Part shown: piece after piece, positions 45,273 to 53,299 of the stretch | How positions within the stretch are numbered: position 1 is the first letter of the stretch | How the letters are laid out: the number at the start of each line of letters is the position of its first letter | Made by a program: the position numbers and the translations under genes | Notes under the pieces: generated by a model | What the model was told of the DNA's origin: nothing | Databases searched by the model: none | Seen by the model: the letters and a program-made list of their open reading frames with translations, nothing else | Source of the DNA: Butyrivibrio sp. XPD2002 | GTDB lineage: Bacteria; Bacillota; Clostridia; Lachnospirales; Lachnospiraceae | Direction: 5' to 3' | DNA length: 64,000 nt | Assembly: GCF_000423945.1 (NCBI RefSeq) | Contig: NZ_AUIY01000011.1 | Location: 124,001-188,000, forward strand

Positions 45273-45301
45273 ATTATAGCACAACAACCGTTATATTTAA
45301 A
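45273..45301 (-). promoter_or_regulatory. Promoter of the CPBP gene (extended -10)
   Basis: TTTAAA (45296-45301), 17-base spacer, then TGC-TATAAT (perfect -10 at 45273-45278 with the TG extension) on the minus strand, 35 bases before the GTG start. Confidence 0.65.
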
Positions 45302-45322
45302 AATAATTATCTATGATAAAAA

Positions 45323-45350
45323 AACTCCTCAGAGATATTTCTGAGGAGTT
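45323..45350 (-). terminator. Terminator downstream of tRNA-Gln
   Basis: AACTCCTCAG pairs with CTGAGGAGTT around a small AT-rich loop; the minus strand then has a run of seven T. It lies 6 bases past the tRNA. Confidence 0.9.
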
Positions 45351-45355
45351 ATTAG

Positions 45356-45428
45356 CTGGGCTAGTAGGATTCGAACCTACGGAATGACGGAGTCAGAGTC
45401 CGTTGCCTTACCGCTTGGCGATAGCCCA
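45356..45428 (-). tRNA. tRNA-Gln (anticodon CTG)
   Basis: 73 bases that fold as a full cloverleaf: acceptor TGGGCTA with TAGCCCA, D-arm GCC..GGC, anticodon stem ACGGA/TCCGT around CTCTGAC (positions 34-36 CTG, reading CAG), and TpsiC arm GGTTCGAATCC. The TGGGCTATCGCCAAGCGG start is that of bacterial tRNA-Gln. CCA is not encoded. It stands alone, between its own promoter and terminator. Confidence 0.95.
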
Positions 45429-45441
45429 TCGACAAGAATGA

Positions 45442-45470
45442 ATTATACGCATATCTAGAATAAAATGCAA
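45442..45470 (-). promoter_or_regulatory. Promoter of tRNA-Gln
   Basis: TTGCAT (45465-45470), 17-base spacer, perfect TATAAT (45442-45447) on the minus strand, giving a leader of about seven bases before the tRNA. Confidence 0.8.
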
Positions 45471-45515
45471 GCACTTTTTTCAAAAATCGTTAATTCGTTT
45501 ATTGGTTGTATAAAA

Positions 45516-45542
45516 TTACCCTCATCCAGTGGATGAGGGTAA
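45516..45542 (-). terminator. Terminator of glnN
   Basis: TTACCCTCATCC pairs perfectly with GGATGAGGGTAA around a 3-base loop, followed on the minus strand by TTTTAT. It lies 28 bases past the glnN stop. Confidence 0.88.
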
Positions 45543-45570
45543 TGGAATTCTTCGCTAAAATTCGCTAAGC

Positions 45571-47682
45571 TCAGCCTTCAAACAAAAGATCTGCGTATGT
45601 AGGGAACGGCCAGTCATTCTTATCAACAAGCATCTCAAGCTTATCAGCAGGAGCTCTGAGTGCCTCCATGGAAGGAACTACTGTATCCTTGCAGAAATAT
45701 GCGCGCTTTCTTGACTCTGCAATGGTTCTTGCCTTCTCTTCATTCTTAATAAGCTTATCAAGAGCCTTCTTCATGTCATCAAGAAGTGACATTACTTCCT
45801 TAAGCTCGCCGACCATGACATCTGCTGAAACTCCTGTGCTTGTAACCTGATTAACGTCTGTAGCAAGTCTTCCTGCATACTTCATTACAGCAGGAATGAT
45901 CTGCTTACTTGCCATATCGATCATGGTAAGAGCTTCGATGTTGATTGTCTTTGAGTAGGTCTCAAAAATAATCTCCTGGCGCGCCTCAAGCTCAGTATGT
46001 GTAAATACGCCAAACTTCTTAAAGAGGTCGATTGCCTTCTTGGTTGTAAGAACCTCAGCTGCCTCGATTGTGGAAGGAATATTGGGAAGACCTCTTCTCT
46101 TAGCTTCCTTCTTCCACTCCTCAGAATATCCGTCACCATTGAAGATTACTCTCTCATGCTCTGTGAGATATTCCTTAATGATGTCGTGAACTTCCATATC
46201 AAAATCATCGGCCTTCTCAAGTCTGTCAGCAGCCTCGCAGAATGCCTCTGCAACAATTGTGTTAAGAGCAGTATTTGAGCTTGCCATAGAGTCAGAAGAA
46301 CCTACCATACGGAACTCAAACTTGTTACCTGTAAATGCGAAGGGTGATGTACGGTTTCTGTCTGTAGCATCCTTCTCAAATTCAGGAAGTGTTGAAACAC
46401 CGGTCTTAAGCTTTCCGCCGCGCTTTGATCTTTTAGCTTCACCTGTTTCAATAAGCTGGTGAACCACATCCTCAAGCTGCTCGCCGAGGAACATAGAGAT
46501 AATAGCCGGAGGTGCCTCATCTGCGCCAAGACGGTGATCGTTACCAACGTCTGATGCGCTCTGTCTGAGGATATCAGCATGTCTGTCAACAGCCTTCACT
46601 ATGCAGGCAAGAACAAACAGGAACTGAATATTTTCATTAGGTGTATCGCCGGGATCAAGGAGATTAACTCCATTATCCGTGCAAAGAGACCAGTTATCGT
46701 GCTTACCTGAGCCATTAACACCGGCAAAGGGCTTTTCATGCAGAAGGCATCTCATGTTGTGGTGCTCTGCTACTCTCTTCATGGTCTCCATGATGATCTG
46801 GTTGTGATCTACAGCAATATTAGCTGTCTCGTAAATAGGTGCAAGCTCGTGCTGTCCGGGAGCAACCTCGTTGTGCTGGGTTTTTCCGGGAACGCCAAGC
46901 TTCCAAAGCTCGTCGTTAAGGTCCTTCATGTACTCTCCGACACGCTCTCTGATAACGCCGAAGTAGTGATCCTCCATCTCCTGACCCTTGGGCGGAAGTG
47001 CTCCGAAAAGTGTTCTTCCTGTAAAGATAAGGTCAGGTCTCTTAAGGCTCTTCTTCCAGTCAACAAGGAAGTATTCCTGCTCGGGACCAACTGAAACATT
47101 TACTTTCTTGGCATCGGTATTGCCAAAGAGATGAACAATCCTTAAAGCCTGCTTATTTACAGCCTCCATGGATCTGAGGAGGGGAGTCTTTTTATCAAGA
47201 GCCTCTCCGTTATAGGAACAAAATGCGGTGGGTATGCAAAGAGTCACGCCTGCGCCTGTCTCCTTCAGGAAGGCAGGGGAAGTGATATCCCAGGCTGTAT
47301 AGCCTCTTGCCTCGAATGTTGCACGAAGACCGCCTGACGGGAAGGATGACGCATCGGGCTCACCCTTAATGAGATCTTTTCCTGAAAAAGATGTCATCAT
47401 ATGTCCATCACCACGGGCACTTGTAATAAATGCATCGTGCTTCTCAGCAGTTATTCCGGTAAGTGGCTGGAACCAGTGTGTATAGTGCGTTGCACCGTTC
47501 TCCATAGCCCAGTTCTTCATGGCATTAGCCACAGCATCCGCAGATGCAAGTGAGAGGTCTCCGCCATTTTCCATGACCTGAATGACCTCTTTGTACACAC
47601 TCTTAGGGAGACGCTCACGCATTCTCTCGAGTGTAAATACATTCTTACCGAATAGTTCCTCAACCTTGACCTGTTCGCTCAT
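45571..47682 (-). CDS. glnN: Glutamine synthetase type III
   Basis: 703 residues from the ATG at 47682 (GAGGTG just upstream; longer in-frame starts lack a site). The length and motifs are those of GSIII, not the 440-residue GSI: SFPSGGLRATFEARGYTAWD near 120, NEVAPGQHELAPIYE near 265, KPFAGVNGSGKHDNWS near 313, and NRTSPFAFTGNKFEFR near 435. It makes glutamine from glutamate, ammonia and ATP. It is a single gene and not in an operon with glnA or a PII gene. The upstream gap has a palindromic terminator from the trhP gene. Confidence 0.95.
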   Translation of the reverse strand: MSEQVKVEELFGKNVFTLERMRERLPKSVYKEVIQVMENGGDLSLASADAVANAMKNWAMENGATHYTHWFQPLTGITAEKHDAFITSARGDGHMMTSFSGKDLIKGEPDASSFPSGGLRATFEARGYTAWDITSPAFLKETGAGVTLCIPTAFCSYNGEALDKKTPLLRSMEAVNKQALRIVHLFGNTDAKKVNVSVGPEQEYFLVDWKKSLKRPDLIFTGRTLFGALPPKGQEMEDHYFGVIRERVGEYMKDLNDELWKLGVPGKTQHNEVAPGQHELAPIYETANIAVDHNQIIMETMKRVAEHHNMRCLLHEKPFAGVNGSGKHDNWSLCTDNGVNLLDPGDTPNENIQFLFVLACIVKAVDRHADILRQSASDVGNDHRLGADEAPPAIISMFLGEQLEDVVHQLIETGEAKRSKRGGKLKTGVSTLPEFEKDATDRNRTSPFAFTGNKFEFRMVGSSDSMASSNTALNTIVAEAFCEAADRLEKADDFDMEVHDIIKEYLTEHERVIFNGDGYSEEWKKEAKRRGLPNIPSTIEAAEVLTTKKAIDLFKKFGVFTHTELEARQEIIFETYSKTINIEALTMIDMASKQIIPAVMKYAGRLATDVNQVTSTGVSADVMVGELKEVMSLLDDMKKALDKLIKNEEKARTIAESRKRAYFCKDTVVPSMEALRAPADKLEMLVDKNDWPFPTYADLLFEG

Positions 47683-47741
47683 AAACACCTCATTCTTAAA
47701 TTTTTTCATAATATGCCAATGATTGTACATCATAACACAAA

Positions 47742-47777
47742 AATACTCAAACACTATAATTATAGTGTCTGAGTATT
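47742..47777 (-). terminator. 36-bp palindrome between trhP and glnN (terminator-like)
   Basis: Each arm is 18 bases (AATACTCA.ACACTATAA and its complement) with one mismatch. On the minus strand it is followed by TTTTTG. It lies 13 bases past the trhP stop and 60 before the glnN start. It may also hold an operator for glnN. Confidence 0.75.
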
Positions 47778-47790
47778 TAATAATTTTCTC

Positions 47791-49047
47791 TTAGCAGGAT
47801 ATGTTCTCTGATGAGCCTGTATGAACTCTTAAAATGTCATACTTCTCAGTTTCCTTATCAAGCTTAATATATAATACTTCCTTCGGATGAGGACAGCTCT
47901 CGACCTCTTCTCCGGCCTCGTTGATTATACCAAGAACCTTTGTCTCGATATCTCTTCCGTCGGGCTTCATTATCTCTATAGTATCGCCAACGCAGAATTT
48001 ATTCCTCTGCTCGATCTTGGCAAGACCGTCCTCTGTAACTTCGCCAACAATACCAAGATATGTGTACTCATTAACATAAGTGTTGGCATCATAAATCTGA
48101 GCCTCGTCAGAAGGCTTACCAAAATAGAATCCTGTTGTGAACTGTCTGTAGGTGCATCTGGAGATCTCATCAAGATACCAGGGCATATTCTCCCTGTACT
48201 TCTCCTCTGACTCGAAATAGTCATCTATTGCCTTACGATAGGTTCTTGCAACTGTAGCTACATAGAGAGCTGTCTTCATGCGTCCCTCTATCTTGCAGCT
48301 GTCAACACCTGCATCTACAAGCTCCGGAATATGCTCTATCATGCACAGATCCTTGGAATTGAAAATAAAGGATCCTCTCTCATTCTCATAAACAGGCAGA
48401 TACTCTCCGGGTCTTGTCTCCTCCACAACAGCGTACTTCCAACGGCAGGGATGAGTGCACTCACCGTGGTTTGCATCTCTTCCTGTAAAGTAGTTGGATA
48501 ACAGGCATCTTCCTGAATAGCTGATGCACATTGCTCCGTGGATAAAGCTCTCAACCTCAAGATCATCGGGGATATTCTCGCGGATTTCCTTTATCTCCTT
48601 TAATGAAAGCTCTCTTGCTGCAACTACTCTCTTTGCGCCAAGATCAGCCCAGAACTTATAGGTCTCGTAGTTTGTATTATTAGCCTGTGTGGATACATGA
48701 ATATCTATCTCAGGACAGATTCTTCTCGCCATCATGAACATACCGGGATCAGCAATAATAAGAGCATCAGGACCAAGCTCCTTGAGCTCATGGAAATATT
48801 CCTCTGCTCCCTTAAGATCATCATTGTGGGCAAGGATATTAGCCGTTACATGAACATGAACGCCATGCTCGTGTGCAAACTTAATACCCTCAGCCATATC
48901 ATCATGGCTGAAGTTCTTTGCCTTGGCGCGAAGCCCAAAGGAGTTACCACCGATATACACGGCATCTGCTCCAAAAATTACTGCTGTTTTTAATACTTCA
49001 AGGCTGCTAGCAGGTATAAGCAGCTCAGGTTTTCTTCTTTCTCTCAT
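47791..49047 (-). CDS. trhP: U32 family peptidase-like tRNA hydroxylation protein (TrhP-like)
   Basis: 418 residues. The N-terminal TIM-barrel start RKPELLIPASSLEVLKTAV and the U32 signature ESFIHGAMCISYSGRC near 166, with further Cys in GECTHPCRW, are clear. In E. coli and B. subtilis members of this family (TrhP, YrrN/YrrO) take part in prephenate-dependent 5-hydroxylation of U34 in tRNA. The trmR-like methyltransferase is encoded just upstream, as in B. subtilis, which supports TrhP rather than a protease. AGGATAGG precedes the ATG. Confidence 0.85.
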   Translation of the reverse strand: MRERRKPELLIPASSLEVLKTAVIFGADAVYIGGNSFGLRAKAKNFSHDDMAEGIKFAHEHGVHVHVTANILAHNDDLKGAEEYFHELKELGPDALIIADPGMFMMARRICPEIDIHVSTQANNTNYETYKFWADLGAKRVVAARELSLKEIKEIRENIPDDLEVESFIHGAMCISYSGRCLLSNYFTGRDANHGECTHPCRWKYAVVEETRPGEYLPVYENERGSFIFNSKDLCMIEHIPELVDAGVDSCKIEGRMKTALYVATVARTYRKAIDDYFESEEKYRENMPWYLDEISRCTYRQFTTGFYFGKPSDEAQIYDANTYVNEYTYLGIVGEVTEDGLAKIEQRNKFCVGDTIEIMKPDGRDIETKVLGIINEAGEEVESCPHPKEVLYIKLDKETEKYDILRVHTGSSENISC

Positions 49048-49060
49048 TATTACCTATCCT

Positions 49061-49702
49061 TTATAACTTAAGCGACATCGCCATTCCGTCGCCAACATTC
49101 AAAATAACACTTTCAAGCTCAGGGTCATGCTTTATTGCAAACAGATACTCCCTCATTCTCTCATGGATCGTACGGTTTCTTCTGGTCACAGCAAATCGTG
49201 ACTCCATAACATCTCCATCCTGGAGCACATTGTCGGACAAAAGCAGTCCTCCCTTTACAAGAAGTCTCTTGCAGTCAGGCAGAAAATTGATATACTGCCC
49301 CTTTGCCGCATCCATAAAAATAAAATCATACTGACCTGAGAGGCCCGCCAAAATATCTGCCGCGTCCCCCTCAAGCAGTGTGATTTTTTTGTTTACGTCG
49401 TACTTATCAAAATTTTCATGAGCCACCGGAATACGCTTCTCAAACTTCTCAATTGTAGTTATCTTCGTATCCGGATCCGAGTAGGTCGCCATTAAAAGTG
49501 CTGAAAACCCAACGGCACACCCTACCTCCAAAATATTCTTCGGATGATTCTGCCTTAGAAGAAATCTTATAAAGCTCTGAGTATCCTTCCTTATAATCGG
49601 AACATCATCCGCAAGAGATTTTCTCTCAAGCTCATCCAGAAATGGCTCATTGCCCTGATCAAGTGAATTGATAAAGGTGCTTATTCTCTCGTCACTGATC
49701 AA
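49061..49702 (-). CDS. trmR: O-methyltransferase, TrmR-like (tRNA 5-hydroxyuridine methyltransferase)
   Basis: 213 residues. Start TTG at 49702, with GAGGAGG seven bases ahead; the start overlaps the stop of the MltG-like gene. SAM motifs: LEVGCAVGFSALL near 59 and ITTIEKFEKR near 79, FMDAAKGQY near 127 (metal-binding Asp), and LLSDNVLQDG near 153. These match the class I catechol-OMT-like family. In B. subtilis the homologue YrrM methylates ho5U34 made by TrhP, and the same order is found here. Confidence 0.85.
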   Translation of the reverse strand: MISDERISTFINSLDQGNEPFLDELERKSLADDVPIIRKDTQSFIRFLLRQNHPKNILEVGCAVGFSALLMATYSDPDTKITTIEKFEKRIPVAHENFDKYDVNKKITLLEGDAADILAGLSGQYDFIFMDAAKGQYINFLPDCKRLLVKGGLLLSDNVLQDGDVMESRFAVTRRNRTIHERMREYLFAIKHDPELESVILNVGDGMAMSLKL

Positions 49703-50094
49703 TTTCCAGCCTCCTCTTTGTCTGCTTCAATTGTGGAAGCGCACATAATGCCTATTATCTCATCAGGAGTCATGGAAGGACTAAGCTCATAGGTGCCCGG
49801 AGCGATCATTCCGTGATACTCTGAAAAACGCTCCTGCATCCAGAACAGAGTCTTATCCTTGACCAGTCCTCTGTTTTCCAAAAGCTCTGCAATATCTCCC
49901 ACAGACATGCTGTCCGTTATTGAAACAGTCACAGTCCTTGTGTCATACTGCGAAGCCGGAAGCTGATTGTATATGTTATATCCATAGCTATATGCAAGTG
50001 ACGCATATTTGCTGATCAGCATTATAGCCACAATAACCAAAAAAATCTTCACTATTGTATCTACAATACCTAAGCCTACACTCCTTACGTTCAT
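49699..50094 (-). CDS. MltG-like protein reduced to the membrane helix and LysM-like domain
   Basis: 131 residues. One helix (KIFLVIVAIMLISKYASL, about 16-34) leads to VTVSITDSMSVGDIAELLENRGLVKDK, resembling the LysM-like segment of MltG/YceG, then PGTYELSPSMTPDEII. The YceG catalytic domain, with its Glu, is absent: the reading frame stops normally, and the next gene starts at once, so this is a short gene, not a frameshift remnant in view. It occupies the locus of mltG (yrrL) between ruvX and trmR of Bacillus. A regulatory or scaffold role at the divisome is possible. Confidence 0.7.
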   Translation of the reverse strand: MNVRSVGLGIVDTIVKIFLVIVAIMLISKYASLAYSYGYNIYNQLPASQYDTRTVTVSITDSMSVGDIAELLENRGLVKDKTLFWMQERFSEYHGMIAPGTYELSPSMTPDEIIGIMCASTIEADKEEAGN

Positions 50095-50111
50095 AACTCC
50101 TCTTTCCCTAA

Positions 50112-51794
50112 TTAGTAATTAGAATCCATGATAATAGGGAGAATCATGGGTCTTCTCTTTGTCTTCTTCCAGATGAAATCAGACAGGCCTTCTTTAACAA
50201 TATTCTTAAGCTTATTCCAGTCTGTGATTCCCTTATCAAGAGCCTCGCTGACATCATCAAGAACGAGATCTGTTGCATCGTCTATAAGTTCATCGGATTC
50301 GCGAACATACACAAATCCTCTGGATACGATACTGGGACCAGATACAAGCTGTGCATTATCTCTGTCAATGCCAAATACTACTATAACTATACCGTCCTCA
50401 GCAAGTCTCTGCCTGTCGCGAAGAACCACGTTACCGACATCTCCTACTCCAAGACCATCAACAAGGATAGCTCCTGTAGGAACCTTGCTCACTACCTTCG
50501 CGCTGTCCTCCTTTAACTCGAGGACATCACCGGATCTGATGATGAAAATATCATCCTTATCCATTCCAAGTCCCATAGCGATGTTCTTCTGAGCTATCAG
50601 ATGCTTGTACTCACCATGAACAGGTATTGAGTACTTAGGACGAACCAGTGTGTAAATAAGCTTAATATCCTCCTGGCATGCATGTCCTGATACGTGAACA
50701 TCCTGGAAAATAACATCAGCACCTCTTACAAGGAGGTCGTTGATGATGTTTGTTACAGCCTTCTCATTACCCGGTATGGGATGAGATGAAAAGATTATGG
50801 TATCGCCGGGACGAATGCTTATCTTCTTATGCTGTCCGCTGGCCATTCTGCTAAGAGCAGCCATACTCTCACCCTGGCTTCCTGTTGTAATGATAACAGT
50901 CTGATTATCAGGGTAATTCTTGAGCTGATCTATATCTACAAGTGTATTATCCGGAATCTGAATGCACTCGAGCTTCTGGGCAATATCGATAATATTGACC
51001 ATACTTCTTCCCTCGACCACAACCTTCCTTCCGAATTTGTATGCAGTATTAATAATCTGCTGAACACGGTCTACGTTTGAAGCAAAGGTAGCAACAATAA
51101 TTCTTGAATTGCTGTGCTCCTCAAACAGTGAATCAAAGGTTTTTCCAACCGTGCGCTCAGACGCTGTAAATCCGGGACGCTCTGCATTTGTGGAGTCACA
51201 CATAAGTGCAAGGACTCCCTTTTTACCAATCTCACCGAATCTCTGAAGGTCGATAGGATCTCCAAAAACAGGTGTGTAATCAACCTTGAAGTCACCTGTG
51301 TGCACAACGATACCTGCAGGCGAATAAATAGCAAGAGCTGCAGCATCTACGATAGAGTGGTTAGTCCTTATGAATTCTACCCTGAAATCACCAAGGTTAA
51401 TGGACTGTCCAAACTTTACAACCTTTCTTCTTACCTTCTTTAAAAGGCCGTGCTCTTCAAGCTTGTGCTCTATGATTCCCATTGTAAGTCTTGTTGCATA
51501 AATAGGAACGTTGAGCTCTTTTAATACATAGGGAAGCGCTCCGATATGATCCTCATGTCCATGAGTTATTACGAAGCCCTTTACCTTATCTATGTTGTTC
51601 TTCAAATATGTGATGTCCGGTATTACAAGGTCGATTCCCAGCATATCATCATCAGGGAATGACAGACCACAGTCCACCACAATAATACTGTCCTCATATC
51701 TGAAGGCAGTAATGTTCATACCAATCTGTTCAAGGCCTCCAAGCGGTATAACCTGAAGCCCTGAAGCAGAATTATTAGTTTTCTTTTTATTCAA
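50112..51794 (-). CDS. rnj: Ribonuclease J
   Basis: 560 residues. Start TTG at 51794, nine bases after GGAGG in the end of fur. The metallo-beta-lactamase site HGHEDHIGA near 77, the GDFKVDYTP stretch, and SGHACQEDI near 366 are typical; the beta-CASP region and the C-terminal domain are complete. RNase J degrades and matures mRNA and rRNA from the 5' end in Firmicutes. It is translationally coupled to fur. A second rnj paralogue may exist elsewhere. Confidence 0.96.
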   Translation of the reverse strand: MNKKKTNNSASGLQVIPLGGLEQIGMNITAFRYEDSIIVVDCGLSFPDDDMLGIDLVIPDITYLKNNIDKVKGFVITHGHEDHIGALPYVLKELNVPIYATRLTMGIIEHKLEEHGLLKKVRRKVVKFGQSINLGDFRVEFIRTNHSIVDAAALAIYSPAGIVVHTGDFKVDYTPVFGDPIDLQRFGEIGKKGVLALMCDSTNAERPGFTASERTVGKTFDSLFEEHSNSRIIVATFASNVDRVQQIINTAYKFGRKVVVEGRSMVNIIDIAQKLECIQIPDNTLVDIDQLKNYPDNQTVIITTGSQGESMAALSRMASGQHKKISIRPGDTIIFSSHPIPGNEKAVTNIINDLLVRGADVIFQDVHVSGHACQEDIKLIYTLVRPKYSIPVHGEYKHLIAQKNIAMGLGMDKDDIFIIRSGDVLELKEDSAKVVSKVPTGAILVDGLGVGDVGNVVLRDRQRLAEDGIVIVVFGIDRDNAQLVSGPSIVSRGFVYVRESDELIDDATDLVLDDVSEALDKGITDWNKLKNIVKEGLSDFIWKKTKRRPMILPIIMDSNY

Positions 51795-52249
51795 TCAGTT
51801 TTTCCTCCACATTCGTTGCAATATCCGTAGAGTTTAACCTCATGATCAGTAACTTTAAATCCGGTCTTCTCGGCGATTTTGAGTTCCAGACCTTCAAGCA
51901 TGTCCTCCTCAAATTCCAAGACCTTCCCACATTTAACGCATATCAAATGATGATGGTGGTGTGCGCCACCGTCCCTCGCATCATGAGCAAGCTCGTAGCG
52001 TTCTACTCCATCATCAAAGTTCACCCGATCTATAAGATGTAACTCCATTAGTACTTGTATAGTTCTATAAACAGTAGCCAATCCAATTTCAGGATGCTCT
52101 GTCTTTACCAAATTATAAATATCCTCAGCAGTCAGATGTTTCCCGGGATTCCTGCCAAGTATTTCCAACATGATGAGTCTCTGGTTTGTAACCTTAAGAC
52201 CCTTTTCTTTTAGTAATGCCTTGAATTCATCGGTAGAAACCGTTCCCAT
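51791..52249 (-). CDS. fur: Fur family metal-dependent repressor
   Basis: 152 residues. A winged helix (TNQRLIMLEILGRNPGKHLTAEDIY...) is followed by the metal region: a His run (GGAHHHHHLICVKCGK near 95), and two CxxC zinc pairs (CVKC and CNEC). This could be Fur, PerR or Zur; the residue that separates PerR (an Asp in the regulatory site) cannot be judged here. No clear Fur box was found beside it. It lies between DUF1292 and rnj, in a housekeeping run. Confidence 0.9.
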   Translation of the reverse strand: MGTVSTDEFKALLKEKGLKVTNQRLIMLEILGRNPGKHLTAEDIYNLVKTEHPEIGLATVYRTIQVLMELHLIDRVNFDDGVERYELAHDARDGGAHHHHHLICVKCGKVLEFEEDMLEGLELKIAEKTGFKVTDHEVKLYGYCNECGGKTD

Positions 52250-52264
52250 GGATCATACCCCCGG

Positions 52265-52525
52265 TTAATCCAAACCTATATCATCCTCTTCAAGCAGCTT
52301 TCTGAAAAGTGCAGCAACTGCTTCAAGCTCTTTGTCATCATCAACAATAGTATAATTAGCCTCTGCTTCGCCTTCCTCTGAATCATCGCGAAGTATGAGG
52401 GCCTCTCCGTCACCATCCTCTGTATCTGTCACGAGGATATATGATTTCGCACCAATCACTGTCTGTTCCAACACAAAAAAGTCCACGGGTTCTTCACCCT
52501 CAGGACGGAATGTTATTTTTTCCAT
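52265..52525 (-). CDS. DUF1292 domain protein
   Basis: 86 residues, strongly acidic. The core FFVLEQTVIGAKSYILVTD and LEAVAALFRKLLEED match DUF1292 (YrzB), which is always found between ruvX and downstream genes in Firmicutes, in the order ireB-ruvX-DUF1292. The function is unknown. The stop of ruvX and this ATG overlap by one base. Confidence 0.88.
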   Translation of the reverse strand: MEKITFRPEGEEPVDFFVLEQTVIGAKSYILVTDTEDGDGEALILRDDSEEGEAEANYTIVDDDKELEAVAALFRKLLEEDDIGLD

Positions 52526-52962
52526 TATTTACTTTCCTTTTCCGTTTCGCGGTTATCAAGATAGTCCTGCAAAATAATCTGTGCAGCAATCATATCCACA
52601 TATTCCTTGCGATCTGACTTCTTAATACCTACTTCGTCCATTATGGCATCAGCCTCAACTGTTGTAAGGCGTTCGTCCCACATGATTACAGGAATAGACG
52701 TCCTTCTCTCAAGCTTATCCCTAAACTCCTCAGAGAGAGCAGAACGCACCGACTCAGACTGATCCATGTTCAGCGGAAGCCCCAATACTATGAGTTCCAC
52801 ACCGTACTCCTGAATCAGCTCTTCAATACGAGCTAGTGTTTTTCGAAGTTTGTTCTCTTCTTTTCTACGGATAATCTCTTTAGCCTGAGCTGTCAAAAGA
52901 AGTTCATCGCTGATGGCAACTCCGACTGTCTTAGATCCGTAATCCAAACCCATAATTCTCAT
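52525..52962 (-). CDS. ruvX: Holliday-junction resolvase-like RuvX (YqgF)
   Basis: 145 residues. RNase H-like motifs: [15 protein letters not shown] (first catalytic Asp, residue 6), [13 protein letters not shown], and [10 protein letters not shown] (Asp near 100). It processes the 5' end of pre-16S rRNA and may act on DNA junctions. The start overlaps the ireB stop as TAATG. Confidence 0.95.
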   Translation of the reverse strand: MRIMGLDYGSKTVGVAISDELLLTAQAKEIIRRKEENKLRKTLARIEELIQEYGVELIVLGLPLNMDQSESVRSALSEEFRDKLERRTSIPVIMWDERLTTVEADAIMDEVGIKKSDRKEYVDMIAAQIILQDYLDNRETEKESK

Positions 52963-53237
52963 TATTTTCTGGACCAGTTATTATTTTTTATATACTCTGT
53001 GAGCATCTCTTCAACCAGCTCATCGCGCTCAACCTTCATAATAAGGCTTCTGGCACCCATGTGGCTGGTAATATATGTAGGATCTCCGGACATAATATAA
53101 CCCACAATCTGGTTTACAGGGTTATATCCCTTCTCAAGAAGTGCTTCATATACGATTGAAAGGACCTTCTTGACACCTGTCTCAGGATCAACCTCTACTT
53201 TAAAAAATTGTGTATTGCCAAGATTATTATCTGCCAT
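52962..53237 (-). CDS. ireB: IreB-family regulatory phosphoprotein
   Basis: 91 residues (DUF965/YrzL). The core [35 protein letters not shown] is family-typical; Thr residues near the N-terminus (for example in NLGNTQFF) are where IreK phosphorylates IreB in Enterococcus. The kinase in this window (28615-29475) is soluble, not IreK/PrkC-like, so it need not be the partner. GAGGATAGC precedes the ATG. It is the first gene of the ireB-ruvX-DUF1292 unit. Confidence 0.9.
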   Translation of the reverse strand: MADNNLGNTQFFKVEVDPETGVKKVLSIVYEALLEKGYNPVNQIVGYIMSGDPTYITSHMGARSLIMKVERDELVEEMLTEYIKNNNWSRK

Positions 53238-53270
53238 ATTGCTATCCTCGCTAAATGATTACTTAAAAAA

Positions 53271-53299
53271 ATAATACCGCATTACGCTTAAATAAGCAA
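53271..53299 (-). promoter_or_regulatory. Possible promoter of ireB
   Basis: TTGCTT (53294-53299), 17-base spacer, TATTAT (53271-53276) on the minus strand. The -35 box is weak and lies in the end of mtaB. Confidence 0.4.
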
